A DNA stretch of 36,109 nucleotides from Crocinitomix sp. (GTDB lineage: Bacteria; Bacteroidota; Bacteroidia; Flavobacteriales_D; Crocinitomicaceae). The stretch is taken from positions 1 through 36,109 of the forward strand of contig JAURQI010000070.1 of the NCBI GenBank assembly GCA_030836155.1, read 5' to 3'. Both the position numbers and the translations under genes were made by a program. The notes beneath the pieces were generated by a model. It did not search any database, was not told the DNA's origin, and saw only the letters and a list, made by a program, of their open reading frames with translations. Of this stretch, positions 7,934-15,936 are shown piece after piece (within the stretch, counting starts at the first letter, position 1; the number at the start of each line of letters is the position of its first letter).

Positions 7934-9010
7934 TTAGTTCTCCAAACCTAATAAAAACTGTCCATTCATACCAGTTAAGATCAGAGAATCTGTATGCGAC
8001 TCATTAACGAGTACCGCATCAAAAGTAAAATTAAAAGCGACTAGAGGTCGATCACCACTTTCGTTTGCAATGAAAGAAACATTTTCTACAGTAAATGAAG
8101 TCGAAGCATTTTCTGAGCTGATGTCCGAACGATACCATTCTCCATCCTTTTGCATAGACACGACCATTTGACCATAATTGTATGCATCAAATTCATATTC
8201 ATCAGTATAATTGACATCCATTTGCCAAAACTCCTTACTCCATTTTTGTCTGATTAGAACGGTTTTAAAGGACTCATTTCCGCTATCGTCACGCACAATA
8301 TGGATAACTTGGTGAATACCATCCGACAAAACATCCGTATAAGTGATTTCGCGGCTTACCAAAACTCCATCAATATACCATTCGTGATTATAGTCGCTTA
8401 CTAAAGGTTCTAAATAAACCGTGTCTAATTGGGTTTGAACCTGAAAATTAGGATTCATCAATTCGTCGCTAAAACCATGTTTTAAAATAATATTGAATTC
8501 TTCATTACTATTTTGATATTGATCGAATTTTAATCGAAGGGTCTTATAGCCGTATTGCTGTATTTCATGTGTTGAGACATTTGCAAAATTACCATTATCA
8601 TCCGCTATTCTTAGGTTATTTAATTCGTTTCCAACACCTCCAAAATCAAATTTTACTTTTCCTTTTTTGTGTGTCAGAAAAGGTAATTCTCCTTCTTCAA
8701 ACAATGTATAATTCATCCCTGTGAATTCCTTTTCAGGACGAACGAACTCAATTCGGATATTATCTTCTGATGTCAATGACTCCATCTCACCAAAGTAAGC
8801 TTTGACGCCATTCATAGAACTAATTCCGTGGCGCATAACCACCGAATTTTCACCTACTGACATGTTAACCTCTTCTCCATTGACAAGACCTCCCATTGTA
8901 TATATCGGATCATTGCCTTCTGGTAACTCAGGCAATTGTTCTTTTTTACAACCTGTCATAGAAATGATTCCAATCACTGCTAACACCCATATGTATTTCG
9001 TCTTCAACAT
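7934..9010 (-). CDS. Lipoprotein of the ECF-sigma operon
   Basis: A 358-residue lipoprotein: the signal peptide ends ISMTGC, placing the lipid-bearing Cys at residue 21, followed by KKEQ. The body is beta-rich. Around residues 195-250 a stretch with DYNHEWYIDG and DGIHQVIHIVRDDSGN has the pattern of an Ig/PKD-like fold. I do not recognise the rest. It lies 4 bases after the membrane protein gene and before a T9SS-secreted protein, so the three envelope proteins and the sigma factor are probably made together. Confidence 0.7.
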   Translation of the reverse strand: MLKTKYIWVLAVIGIISMTGCKKEQLPELPEGNDPIYTMGGLVNGEEVNMSVGENSVVMRHGISSMNGVKAYFGEMESLTSEDNIRIEFVRPEKEFTGMNYTLFEEGELPFLTHKKGKVKFDFGGVGNELNNLRIADDNGNFANVSTHEIQQYGYKTLRLKFDQYQNSNEEFNIILKHGFSDELMNPNFQVQTQLDTVYLEPLVSDYNHEWYIDGVLVSREITYTDVLSDGIHQVIHIVRDDSGNESFKTVLIRQKWSKEFWQMDVNYTDEYEFDAYNYGQMVVSMQKDGEWYRSDISSENASTSFTVENVSFIANESGDRPLVAFNFTFDAVLVNESHTDSLILTGMNGQFLLGLEN

Positions 9011-9014
9011 TCCT

Positions 9015-10745
9015 CTATCTAATTCTTGTTAACAAATTATATTTAACCCCAAACATAATATTCATTTCGCGGTCATTAATTGGTTCTAAACTATAAAAAT
9101 CATTAGCGGTACGGTCGGCAAGACCGAACGCTCCTGTTATGTTCATGGATAATTTTTTATTCAAACGATATTCATAACCCAAAGAGCATCTCATGTCCCA
9201 TTGTGCAATACCTCTTTTAACTCCCCAATTATTATTTACGGTTTCTAACCCCGTGTCATCACCAATTTTATATGACATATTCGACTGAACCATAGCCAAA
9301 CGTTCAACTCCTAAACCGAATCTTAATTTATGCTTGAGTCCTATTCGATAGTTGACAAAAGCATTCGTATTGACATAGAACAGGTCAAACACACGTAATG
9401 ATACCCAATAATTCTTACTGGAACCATCTACCAAAAACGAGTCTACTTTTATTTCTTTTCGGACATTCTCATGGGTACTATAATTCAGCATTGTATTGAC
9501 CCCAAACTCAAATTGCCTCAAAGCACCCGACCCATTTACTGTATACTCTAATCCCGCTGAATAGCGTGGTGTTGTTGTCATTGTCTCAAAACCATAAGAA
9601 TTGCCGATGCCAATGCCACCGATAAGCGCAAAATTATGTCTTGTCATTTTGAGCGCTTTTTCGATCGTTGGCGGACCAAGAGGCACGTTCCTCGATAATT
9701 TTTGTTCGATTTTAGAAACATTAGAAGGAAGCGGATTTATGTATAAAGGTGCAAAATCAAAACTTTCTGACTTTGCCTTATTATCATGGTGATTACCGAA
9801 ATTAATTCCTTCTACTATTTCCAGACTCAAATCTTCTTCTTTAATATTCTCAATTTTTTCTTCTGAACCCTCATTAATCGCCGGACCTTCAACGAATTGA
9901 TTTGTAGGATCACCATTTTCAACTCGTGCATCCGAATCAGCTTCAGCATCCGTTAACTCAGTTCTGTCGTTATTACTTATCGGACTAGAGTTATTTGCGT
10001 TTTCAAATTGCGTATTGATATTTACATTCGAATTTTGATCGGCCGTATTCAAGTAATTATTAGGATTGTACAATTCAGTTGAGTTGTTTTCAATACCAAT
10101 ATCTTCTGTACGTGCAACTTGATTATCATTTCCACGATTTTCACCAAATGTCGTCTTATTTGAATTTCTTTGACGCGAGTCTTGCACAAAATTATCGTCC
10201 CTTATTTCATTCAATCCTACGAAAGAGATCAACAATAACAATACTGCGACGCCACTCCAGCGAAAGAAAAATGATCGTCGATCTACTTTGTCTAACAAAT
10301 CTCGTGCTTCATTCCAATATGCACTTTTATACTCATAATGCAGACCTTCCTTTTGAAGGGCAGCATTTGCATCACCCCAAAAAGTCGGACTATATTGTGC
10401 CTTAACTGCTCCTGAGGCTTGATGAAAAGCCGTATTCATTTCAATATCAGCACGGTTTGCCTCCAACTCATTCCAAAAAGCAGATTCATAAGGTATAGTC
10501 ACCTGCTTTGATGCCTCGCGAAACGCATCATCCATAAACGCATCACCCAGAGATCCCGATGCAAGTTCTATCCCTCCAACTTCAGCCGCCGCATAGACAG
10601 ATGCAGCATCTTTAAACGCTTGATCTAATGAATCATTCTCCATCAGTTTCGACGCCTCTTTCCAATAATCTTGGTGATAATTAGCTTGCAGCTCTTCGCT
10701 CATTTTGCGAAACTGTTCATCCATATGTCGATTTGCATCACTCAT
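9015..10745 (-). CDS. Sigma-linked membrane protein: Trp-repeat cytoplasmic region, one TM helix, barrel-like C-terminus
   Basis: A 576-residue protein encoded directly after an ECF sigma factor, where an anti-sigma factor is expected. Residues 1-155 are charged and cytoplasmic by topology and contain four spaced copies of Y-x3-[FY]-W at 23, 86, 118 and 139 (for example YESAFW, YSPTFW). One transmembrane helix lies at about 163-178 (SGVAVLLLLISFVGL) after arginines. A long Asn/Asp/Glu/Ser-rich linker runs to about residue 350. The last 200 residues (FALIGGIGIGNSYGF, YSAGLEYTV, MNIMFGVKYNLL) look like an 8-strand outer membrane barrel of the PorT/OmpA-like kind. I infer an anti-sigma or signal-transducing protein that could link the cytoplasm to the outer membrane. 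Confidence 0.7.
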   Translation of the reverse strand: MSDANRHMDEQFRKMSEELQANYHQDYWKEASKLMENDSLDQAFKDAASVYAAAEVGGIELASGSLGDAFMDDAFREASKQVTIPYESAFWNELEANRADIEMNTAFHQASGAVKAQYSPTFWGDANAALQKEGLHYEYKSAYWNEARDLLDKVDRRSFFFRWSGVAVLLLLISFVGLNEIRDDNFVQDSRQRNSNKTTFGENRGNDNQVARTEDIGIENNSTELYNPNNYLNTADQNSNVNINTQFENANNSSPISNNDRTELTDAEADSDARVENGDPTNQFVEGPAINEGSEEKIENIKEEDLSLEIVEGINFGNHHDNKAKSESFDFAPLYINPLPSNVSKIEQKLSRNVPLGPPTIEKALKMTRHNFALIGGIGIGNSYGFETMTTTPRYSAGLEYTVNGSGALRQFEFGVNTMLNYSTHENVRKEIKVDSFLVDGSSKNYWVSLRVFDLFYVNTNAFVNYRIGLKHKLRFGLGVERLAMVQSNMSYKIGDDTGLETVNNNWGVKRGIAQWDMRCSLGYEYRLNKKLSMNITGAFGLADRTANDFYSLEPINDREMNIMFGVKYNLLTRIR

Positions 10746-10746
10746 A

Positions 10747-11316
10747 TTATGCCCACATTTCGCGGTTCTCCGATTTTCTTAATTTGTTCACCATTTCTCT
10801 CAATTGCTTTCTTGCATTTGATAGGTGCCATTTAGATGTACCATCTGAAATATCCAGCAGCTTACCAATTTCTTTGTGCGTATATCCGTCTATTACGGAT
10901 AGGTTAAACACTTTTCTCGAAATATCTGGTAAACGCTTTAAAAGTCCCATCAGAACATCCGTTTCTAATTTGGACCAAACTCCATTTTCAACAGAAGTAA
11001 CGTGAATCTCTAATTCACGATCTGTTTCTTTGGAGTCAACTAATTTTAGGTAATTCTTATTTTTTCTGAATTCGTCAATAATGGTATTCATTACTATTCG
11101 ACGAACCCAAGCCTCGAAAGGCGTTGATTCTTTTAACTTGTCCAGGTTTTTGCAAATTTTTACAAAGCTAAGATTAAGGATAGATCTTGCATCCTCTTCA
11201 TTACGGTGATAACGCATACAGGTAGGCATGAGTTTAACATAGCACCATTCGTACAATTTTTCTTGGGCACGACGTTCATTCCGCCGACAACCTTCTATTA
11301 TTTCGTGATCAACCAT
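10747..11316 (-). CDS. ECF (sigma-70 family) RNA polymerase sigma factor
   Basis: A 189-residue extracytoplasmic-function sigma factor. Region 2 covers about residues 20-95 (EEDARSILNLSFVKICKNL, PFEAWVRRIVMNTIIDEFRK) and region 4 about 125-180, with the helix-turn-helix HKEIGKLLDISDGTSKWHLS. The gene starts a four-gene minus-strand operon; its TAA is one base from the ATG of the membrane protein. ECF factors are usually held by the product of the next gene, so that protein is the likely regulator. A GC-rich hairpin in the leader may add control. Confidence 0.93.
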   Translation of the reverse strand: MVDHEIIEGCRRNERRAQEKLYEWCYVKLMPTCMRYHRNEEDARSILNLSFVKICKNLDKLKESTPFEAWVRRIVMNTIIDEFRKNKNYLKLVDSKETDRELEIHVTSVENGVWSKLETDVLMGLLKRLPDISRKVFNLSVIDGYTHKEIGKLLDISDGTSKWHLSNARKQLREMVNKLRKSENREMWA

Positions 11317-11340
11317 ACATTCTTTTTCGTTACAAAAGAA

Positions 11341-11366
11341 CCAGCCGGGCTTTAAAACCCAGCTGG
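11341..11366 (-). promoter_or_regulatory. Hairpin in the leader of the ECF sigma gene
   Basis: CCAGCTGGG and CCCGGCTGG pair over nine positions (one G-T wobble) around an 8-base loop, 25 bases before the sigma start. It is not followed by a T-run, and the flanking genes diverge, so a simple terminator is unlikely. A poor promoter match (TTTG-N21-TACTTATT) lies just upstream, which would put the hairpin near the mRNA 5' end. Confidence 0.4.
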
Positions 11367-11484
11367 CCTGAATAAGTAGTTTGATTCACTTTACCGCAGC
11401 AAACCCATAACTGCGATAAACTTCTCACTTATTATAACGGGAATTATTAATTTAGGGTTGGTGAATTTTAATTTTTTTTTTTAG

Positions 11485-11967
11485 ATGCTGAAATTATTTG
11501 TTCTAAGACATGGAAAAGCGGTAAGACCGAAGTCCGGATTATCTGATTTTGATCGTCGTTTAAATAGAAAAGGAGTCGCTCAGGTAAACCAGGTTGGTTA
11601 TATCCTTAGGTCGGAATCAACAACGTTTGATCAAGTAATCGCGTCAGGAGCGCTCAGAACTAGGGAAACTGCCTCCATCATGCGACACTTCATACACTCT
11701 CCAGTTTTATATGATGACGATTTATACCTGACATCTGCTTCTACTATTCTGTCTACCATAACCAAAGTGGGCAATGGAAAAAATATTTTATACGTCGGTC
11801 ATAATAATGGTATTTCAGACTTTGTTAATTTGATGACTGGGGAAAACCTTCTATTATCCACTTCTATGTTAGTGGAAATTAGTTTTAACTTTGATAATTG
11901 GCAAATGATCAGCGCCGGTACGGGCAATATTGAGCGTATTCTTGAACCTGATGTTTGTTCATTTTAG
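11485..11967 (+). CDS. sixA: SixA-like histidine phosphatase
   Basis: A 160-residue member of the histidine phosphatase (phosphoglycerate mutase-like) superfamily. The catalytic motif LRHGKA gives the phospho-accepting His9, [10 protein letters not shown] provides the Arg loop at about 54-63, and the second catalytic His is H106 in YVGHNNGI. Short length and lack of extra domains fit SixA, which removes phosphate from His-containing phosphotransfer domains; the actual substrate here is unknown. The gene precedes ruvC by 23 bases on the same strand. Confidence 0.85.
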   Translation: MLKLFVLRHGKAVRPKSGLSDFDRRLNRKGVAQVNQVGYILRSESTTFDQVIASGALRTRETASIMRHFIHSPVLYDDDLYLTSASTILSTITKVGNGKNILYVGHNNGISDFVNLMTGENLLLSTSMLVEISFNFDNWQMISAGTGNIERILEPDVCSF

Positions 11968-11990
11968 GTAAAAAAAGACCAATCGCTTTA

Positions 11991-12560
11991 ATGGCTATAA
12001 CAGAAACAGACAAAGTTATTTTGGGAATTGATCCTGGAACTTCTATTATGGGGTATGGGATTATTCATGTTCAGCGAAAGGAATTAAAACTAGTTACCTT
12101 TGGAGTTATCCATTTGTCGAAACTCAAAACGCATCCGGATAAATTGAAACGGATTTTTGATCGGGTTGATCAACTCATACTGGAATATAAGCCCGATGAA
12201 ATGGCGATTGAAGCCCCATTTTTTGGTAAAAACGTTCAATCTATGCTCAAATTAGGGCGCGCACAAGGTGTTTCCATCGCTGCTGCCTTGCACCGCAACC
12301 TGCCTTTTGAAGAATACACACCAAAGAAAATCAAACAGTCCATTACTGGAAGTGGAAACGCTTCAAAAGAACAAGTGGCCTCCATGTTGCAGCGTTTGCT
12401 TCAGATAAAAACTTTGCCGAAACATTTGGATGCCACAGATGGTTTGGCTGCTGCTGTTTGTCATCATTTTCAAGGTGGTATTGGAGAGCATAACAAATCC
12501 AAATCTGGATCTTGGAAGGCATTTTTGAATGATAACCCAAATCGACAAAAAAATAGCTGA
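11991..12560 (+). CDS. ruvC: Holliday junction endonuclease RuvC
   Basis: The crossover-junction resolvase that, with RuvA and RuvB, cuts Holliday junctions during recombination and repair. The RNase H-like active site is visible: GIDPGT with the first Asp, then AIEAPFF with the Glu, and [11 protein letters not shown] holding the last acidic residues. I chose ATG 11991 ([16 protein letters not shown], 189 residues), which gives the usual family length; the frame is open from TTG 11955, but that start would overlap sixA and add an atypical tail. Neither ruvA nor ruvB is in the window. Confidence 0.95.
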   Translation: MAITETDKVILGIDPGTSIMGYGIIHVQRKELKLVTFGVIHLSKLKTHPDKLKRIFDRVDQLILEYKPDEMAIEAPFFGKNVQSMLKLGRAQGVSIAAALHRNLPFEEYTPKKIKQSITGSGNASKEQVASMLQRLLQIKTLPKHLDATDGLAAAVCHHFQGGIGEHNKSKSGSWKAFLNDNPNRQKNS

Positions 12561-12578
12561 ACTGATTTAACTTAAAAG

Positions 12579-13322
12579 ATGGAAAAATATAAAGCTATAA
12601 TTATTGATGACGAGTCAAGTGCAAGAAGTATTCTAGAACAACTCCTGAATCGTTTTTGTCCTGATATTCAGGTTGTAGGCACAGGTTCAAATTTAATGGA
12701 GGGTGTAGAAATCATTAAAGCCAAAGAACCACATCTCGTTTTTCTAGATGTTGAAATGCCTAAATATGCGGGGTATGAGATAACACAGTTTTTTGATTCT
12801 ATAGACTTTGAAATTGTTTTTATCACTGCTTATGATCAATATGCCATCAAAGCTTTTGAAATGAGTGCCGTGGACTATCTGCTGAAACCAATAGATATTG
12901 ATCGATTGAAATCAGCTGTAAACAAATTTAAAGAGAAACAGACGTTTACCGGCATGGAAAAGGCATATCAAGCCTTGAAATCTAATTTAGATAACGAAAC
13001 ATTTTCTCGCATTATCATACCACACCAAGGTCAGCAAAAAGTTATCAAAACATCAGAAGTCATAGCATTTGAAGCAAGCGAAGCTTATACATCCATCCAT
13101 CTTGAGGATGGAAAGTACATGGTTAGTAAAAATCTCAAGCATTTTGAAAATTTACTGGAAGAGCATCCTCGTTTCTTTAGAAGTCATAAGTCTTAGTTGA
13201 TTAACTTAGATCATATTCAATCTTATTCAAAATCAGAACTAAGTGTTGCATTGTCAAAATCCATCATAGCAAGGGTTTCCAAGTATAAAAAAGCTGATTT
13301 TGAAAAGTCTTTATCTAATTAA
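12579..13322 (+). pseudogene. LytTR-family response regulator interrupted by an in-frame TAG
   Basis: A receiver plus LytTR DNA-binding regulator. The receiver (residues 1-115) has the acidic pair DD at 10-11, phospho-acceptor Asp57 in LVFLDVEMP, T83 in FITAYD and K103 in LLKPID. LytTR starts near residue 145. The frame stops at TAG 13194-13196 after FFRSHKS, at the point where the family reads FRxHRS[YF]xINLxHI. The same frame continues without another stop as LINLDHIQSYSKSEL...VSKYKKADFEKSLSN to TAA at 13320-13322, giving the family's usual 247 residues. A single base change of a Tyr codon would explain it. No sensor kinase is adjacent. It could be a recent pseudogene, a functional short form (205 residues), readthrough, or a sequencing error. 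Confidence 0.8.
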
Positions 13323-13458
13323 GACGGGATCTCAAGAACTTTTTGGTACACGAATTGTATTGTTGGGCTGAAAGTGTGTTGATTAGAAAAGCATTTGGTT
13401 TATTTTCTGCGCATTAAAATTCTGGTATTTTAATTATCTTCGAAAAAAATTAAAAAAA

Positions 13459-14523
13459 ATGAAAACGATATTATTCAGTCTCTTAGCATTATTCTTTGCT
13501 TTCAGTTCTTCGGCACAAGTTGTTGAAGAGTATGGAGGAGGAAAGGTTTCGGAAAACCCGGTAATGGATAAAATTGACCTGAAAGAAATTGGGCGATCAA
13601 TCCACGTAGCCTCTGTAGAGGAAGGAAAAGTTGTTGTTCGTCGATTTTACAGAGGTAAGTGGGAAGAGTTTGATCAAACTCCAATTAAAGACATTTTTAA
13701 GCTTAAGCGCCTTGAACTTTTTGCGTATCGCGCAACACCTTACGTTTTCTGCCAATATGACGATAAAATGACGGTGATTCGAGCAATTGATGATAAATGG
13801 GAAATTGTTGGTGAAGAAACATTTGGTGAAGGAAGTGTTGATAATACGACCTTTTCAGTGATTGGTGAAAAACCGTTTATTGTCTATGAAGACAAAGATT
13901 ACGATATCATTCGAATGTTTTCATTGTATGACGAATCGTGGTATGATTTTGACCTCATGTCGAATGAGGGCGTGAAATCATTTAAAATTGCTGCTAATGA
14001 TCGCGGAGATGTGTTTTTAGCTGTATTAACAGATGAAGGAATGATGTTTAAAATGATTGATCAAGAAGTAGATCAGATGGAGCAGTGGGAAGAGCTTTCA
14101 AAAGATTATAAAGTAGAAAATGTGGATCGCATTGATGACTTTTCATTTGTGGGTAACAAAGCTTATTTAACGTATCACAATGAATTTGGTCCCGTTATTA
14201 TCACATTAGAGGATATGGCTAAAAAATGGGAAATCATTGAAGAAGCAACAGATGAAAAAGTTATCACTTTAGGTAAGCAACACTATAACTTAAATATCTC
14301 TGAGTATTACTTCTTTACATCACTTTCTGACAAGGGAATGCCTCAATTTTTGAAAAACAATAAAAAAGGAGTTTGGGGTGATGTAACAGATTTGTCGACA
14401 AAAAAAGCCAGAGCAATTGCATCTGATGACTATCGAAACATTATCTATGTAGCTTATGTAGATGACGCTACACAACATTTAATGGTTAAAAAAATTGAAA
14501 AAGGAGAGTTGGAAAGCGAATAA
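13459..14523 (+). CDS. Exported protein with six regular Trp-containing repeats, probably a beta-propeller
   Basis: A 354-residue protein with a signal peptide (residues 1-19, ending FSSSAQ). Tryptophans in short motifs such as GKWEEF, DKWEIV, ESWYDF, EQWEEL, KKWEII and GVWGDV fall at residues 68, 114, 161, 210, 257 and 306, a period of 46-49 residues. Six such repeats, each with strand-like segments, fit a six-bladed propeller. There is no T9SS sorting domain and no lipobox, so it probably stays in the periplasm. A -10-like TATCTTCG at 13435-13442 precedes it. It overlaps the next gene by 29 bases. Confidence 0.75.
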   Translation: MKTILFSLLALFFAFSSSAQVVEEYGGGKVSENPVMDKIDLKEIGRSIHVASVEEGKVVVRRFYRGKWEEFDQTPIKDIFKLKRLELFAYRATPYVFCQYDDKMTVIRAIDDKWEIVGEETFGEGSVDNTTFSVIGEKPFIVYEDKDYDIIRMFSLYDESWYDFDLMSNEGVKSFKIAANDRGDVFLAVLTDEGMMFKMIDQEVDQMEQWEELSKDYKVENVDRIDDFSFVGNKAYLTYHNEFGPVIITLEDMAKKWEIIEEATDEKVITLGKQHYNLNISEYYFFTSLSDKGMPQFLKNNKKGVWGDVTDLSTKKARAIASDDYRNIIYVAYVDDATQHLMVKKIEKGELESE

Positions 14524-14839
14524 GATTTCTTTTCGCATTCTAGCCGTCAGTTTTTCATTCATGGGACTCATACTATGCACAACCTTGTTTATGGCGACGG
14601 TCAGCCCCGCTAACGCAAATTCTAACCCTGTTATGTCTGCTGCACCTGCAGCTGAAAATGGGAGAATCATGATGGACTATACGAGTGTCTACGTTCCAAC
14701 CTCAGATAAAACCTATTACGAAGTCTTGGTATGGGATAACGTGACGGGAGTTTCTAAATTGTATTACTATGATTATGCTGATAAGGTTTTCAAAGTGTAT
14801 GACGATAACGCTCAATTGCCTGCGAACCCTCTCGATTAA
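14495..14839 (+). CDS. Small exported protein of unknown function
   Basis: A 114-residue protein read in another frame over the last 29 bases of the preceding gene. From the TTG at 14495 it has a positively charged start (KKESWKANK), a hydrophobic stretch (SFMGLILCTTLFMATV) and a signal peptidase-like site PANA at about residue 41. The mature part is short, rich in Tyr and Asp (TYYEVLVWDN, KLYYYDYADKVFKVYDDN). I do not recognise it. The first in-frame ATG (14560) would cut off the basic part of the signal, so TTG is preferred. The overlap suggests coupled production with the propeller-like protein. Confidence 0.55.
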   Translation: MKKESWKANKISFRILAVSFSFMGLILCTTLFMATVSPANANSNPVMSAAPAAENGRIMMDYTSVYVPTSDKTYYEVLVWDNVTGVSKLYYYDYADKVFKVYDDNAQLPANPLD

Positions 14840-14858
14840 TATGAAATAAGAGAAATTT

Positions 14859-14890
14859 AAAAAAGCACCTGACACATGAGGTGCTTTTTT
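14859..14890. terminator. Bidirectional terminator between converging genes
   Basis: AAAAAAGCACCT and AGGTGCTTTTTT form a stem around an 8-base loop, flanked by A- and T-runs so it can act in both directions. It ends the plus-strand pair at 13459-14839 and, at its other side, the minus-strand HIT gene, whose stop codon lies in the T-run. Confidence 0.9.
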
Positions 14891-15278
14891 ATGCTTTACG
14901 AATTTTTTCTGCTATCTCTGCTAACTCTTCCTGTGGAAGTTCCATTTTTGGTTGAGCAAAATTCATATCATTCATGGTATTGATTGGAATCAAATGAATA
15001 TGCGCATGGGGCACTTCTAAACCAATTACAGTTACTCCGATTCTATTGCAAGGAAAAACTCGTTTTATCTTTATACTGACCGATTTGGCGAAGACCATCA
15101 TGTCTCCTAAAAGTTTGTCGTCTATATCGAAGATATAATCAACTTCCTTTTTGGGCACAACCAATGTATGTCCTTTTCTCAAAGGTGAAATATCTAGGAA
15201 GGCATAAAAATCATCATTTTCTGCCACCTTATGAGATGGAATCTCCCCGTTTATAATTTTAGTGAATATAGAAGCCAT
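14889..15278 (-). CDS. HIT family protein (nucleotide hydrolase/transferase)
   Basis: A 129-residue histidine triad protein. The motif VPHAHIHLIP at about residues 89-98 supplies H91, H93 and H95, with H93 the expected nucleophile. The fold start MASIFTKIINGEIPSHKV and SPLRKGHTLVVPK are typical of the HinT/Fhit-like bacterial group that cleaves AMP-linked conjugates or dinucleoside polyphosphates. The ATG shares its A with the TAA of greA (TAATG), so translation is coupled. The physiological substrate cannot be read from the sequence. Confidence 0.93.
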   Translation of the reverse strand: MASIFTKIINGEIPSHKVAENDDFYAFLDISPLRKGHTLVVPKKEVDYIFDIDDKLLGDMMVFAKSVSIKIKRVFPCNRIGVTVIGLEVPHAHIHLIPINTMNDMNFAQPKMELPQEELAEIAEKIRKA

Positions 15279-15751
15279 TAGCGTGAAATTTCCATAATTT
15301 CAAACTCCATGGTACCGTTTGGCACTTTAATCTTTGCAATATCTCCTACAGACTTGCCTAAGAGGCCTTTTCCAATTGGTGAGTCGACTGATATCTTTTT
15401 CTCTTTGAGATTAGCTTCATTTTCTGCAACCAACGTATAGGTGATTTCCATACCATTCGCCACATTTTTAATTTTTGCCGTACTCAAGATTAAAACCTTT
15501 GTATTATCCAAATCTGAATCATCAAGTACTCGAGCATTAGAAATAACGGTTTCCAGCTTGCTGATCTTTGCCTCTAGATGCCCTTGAGCTTCTTTTGCTG
15601 CATCATATTCAGCATTTTCAGACAAATCACCCTTATCTCTTGCTTCCGCAATTTGTTGAGAAATACTTGGTCTTTGTACCGACTTCATGTGGTGCAATTC
15701 CTCTTTTAATTTATTGAGTCCTTCTTGGGTGTAATAATTTATATTTGACAT
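15278..15751 (-). CDS. greA: Transcription elongation factor GreA
   Basis: A 157-residue protein that rescues backtracked RNA polymerase by stimulating cleavage of the transcript end. The N-terminal antiparallel coiled coil carries the acidic tip in the segment RDKGDLSENAEYDAAKEAQ; the C-terminal globular domain has VDSPIGKGLLGKSVGD and ends FEIMEISR. Length is normal. It forms a two-gene transcript with the HIT gene and has its own promoter and a perfect hairpin at the presumed mRNA 5' end. Confidence 0.96.
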   Translation of the reverse strand: MSNINYYTQEGLNKLKEELHHMKSVQRPSISQQIAEARDKGDLSENAEYDAAKEAQGHLEAKISKLETVISNARVLDDSDLDNTKVLILSTAKIKNVANGMEITYTLVAENEANLKEKKISVDSPIGKGLLGKSVGDIAKIKVPNGTMEFEIMEISR

Positions 15752-15771
15752 AATGCTCTAATTTAACAGAA

Positions 15772-15798
15772 CAAGAGAGCCCCATTGAGGCTCTCTTG
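15772..15798 (-). promoter_or_regulatory. Perfect hairpin at the 5' end of the greA mRNA
   Basis: CAAGAGAGCC and GGCTCTCTTG form a perfect 10-bp stem with a 7-base loop, 20 bases before the greA start. The -10 element at 15804-15811 predicts transcription to begin at about 15798, the first base of the stem. No T-run follows, so it is more likely a stability or control element than a terminator. Confidence 0.6.
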
Positions 15799-15803
15799 AA
15801 GTT

Positions 15804-15811
15804 CAAATATA
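15804..15811 (-). promoter_or_regulatory. -10 element of greA
   Basis: TATATTTG on the minus strand matches TAnnTTTG exactly, placed to start transcription at the hairpin before greA. A -33 TTTG is not evident. Confidence 0.55.
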
Positions 15812-15868
15812 CTAAATATTTTCGAGATTACATTTCTAGAATAGCCAATTCCATAGCCTTATAGAATC

Positions 15869-15904
15869 AAAAAAGGCGCTCCCCTTAAAAGGAGAACGCC
15901 TTGA
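15869..15904 (-). terminator. Rho-independent terminator of the TonB-receptor/PorV operon
   Basis: On the minus strand AAGGCGTTCTCC and GGGGAGCGCCTT form a long GC-rich stem followed by six T. It lies 33 bases after the stop of the PorV/PorQ-family gene and closes the three-gene operon. Confidence 0.9.
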
Positions 15905-15936
15905 GTTTTATATAGAAAACGCTTTCTACGTTTCGC

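Noticed and set aside
10079-10405. 108-codon plus-strand open frame opposite the sigma-linked membrane protein
   Set aside because: Antisense shadow of the linker and transmembrane region; no promoter or family resemblance.
11341-11366. Rho-independent terminator
   Set aside because: No T-run follows on either strand and the flanking genes diverge, so nothing needs terminating here.
11955-11990. Upstream TTG start for ruvC
   Set aside because: It overlaps sixA and adds residues atypical for RuvC; ATG 11991 gives the normal N-terminus.
13197-13322. Separate small gene after the LytTR stop
   Set aside because: It is in the same frame and continues the LytTR motif; better explained as the severed C-terminus.
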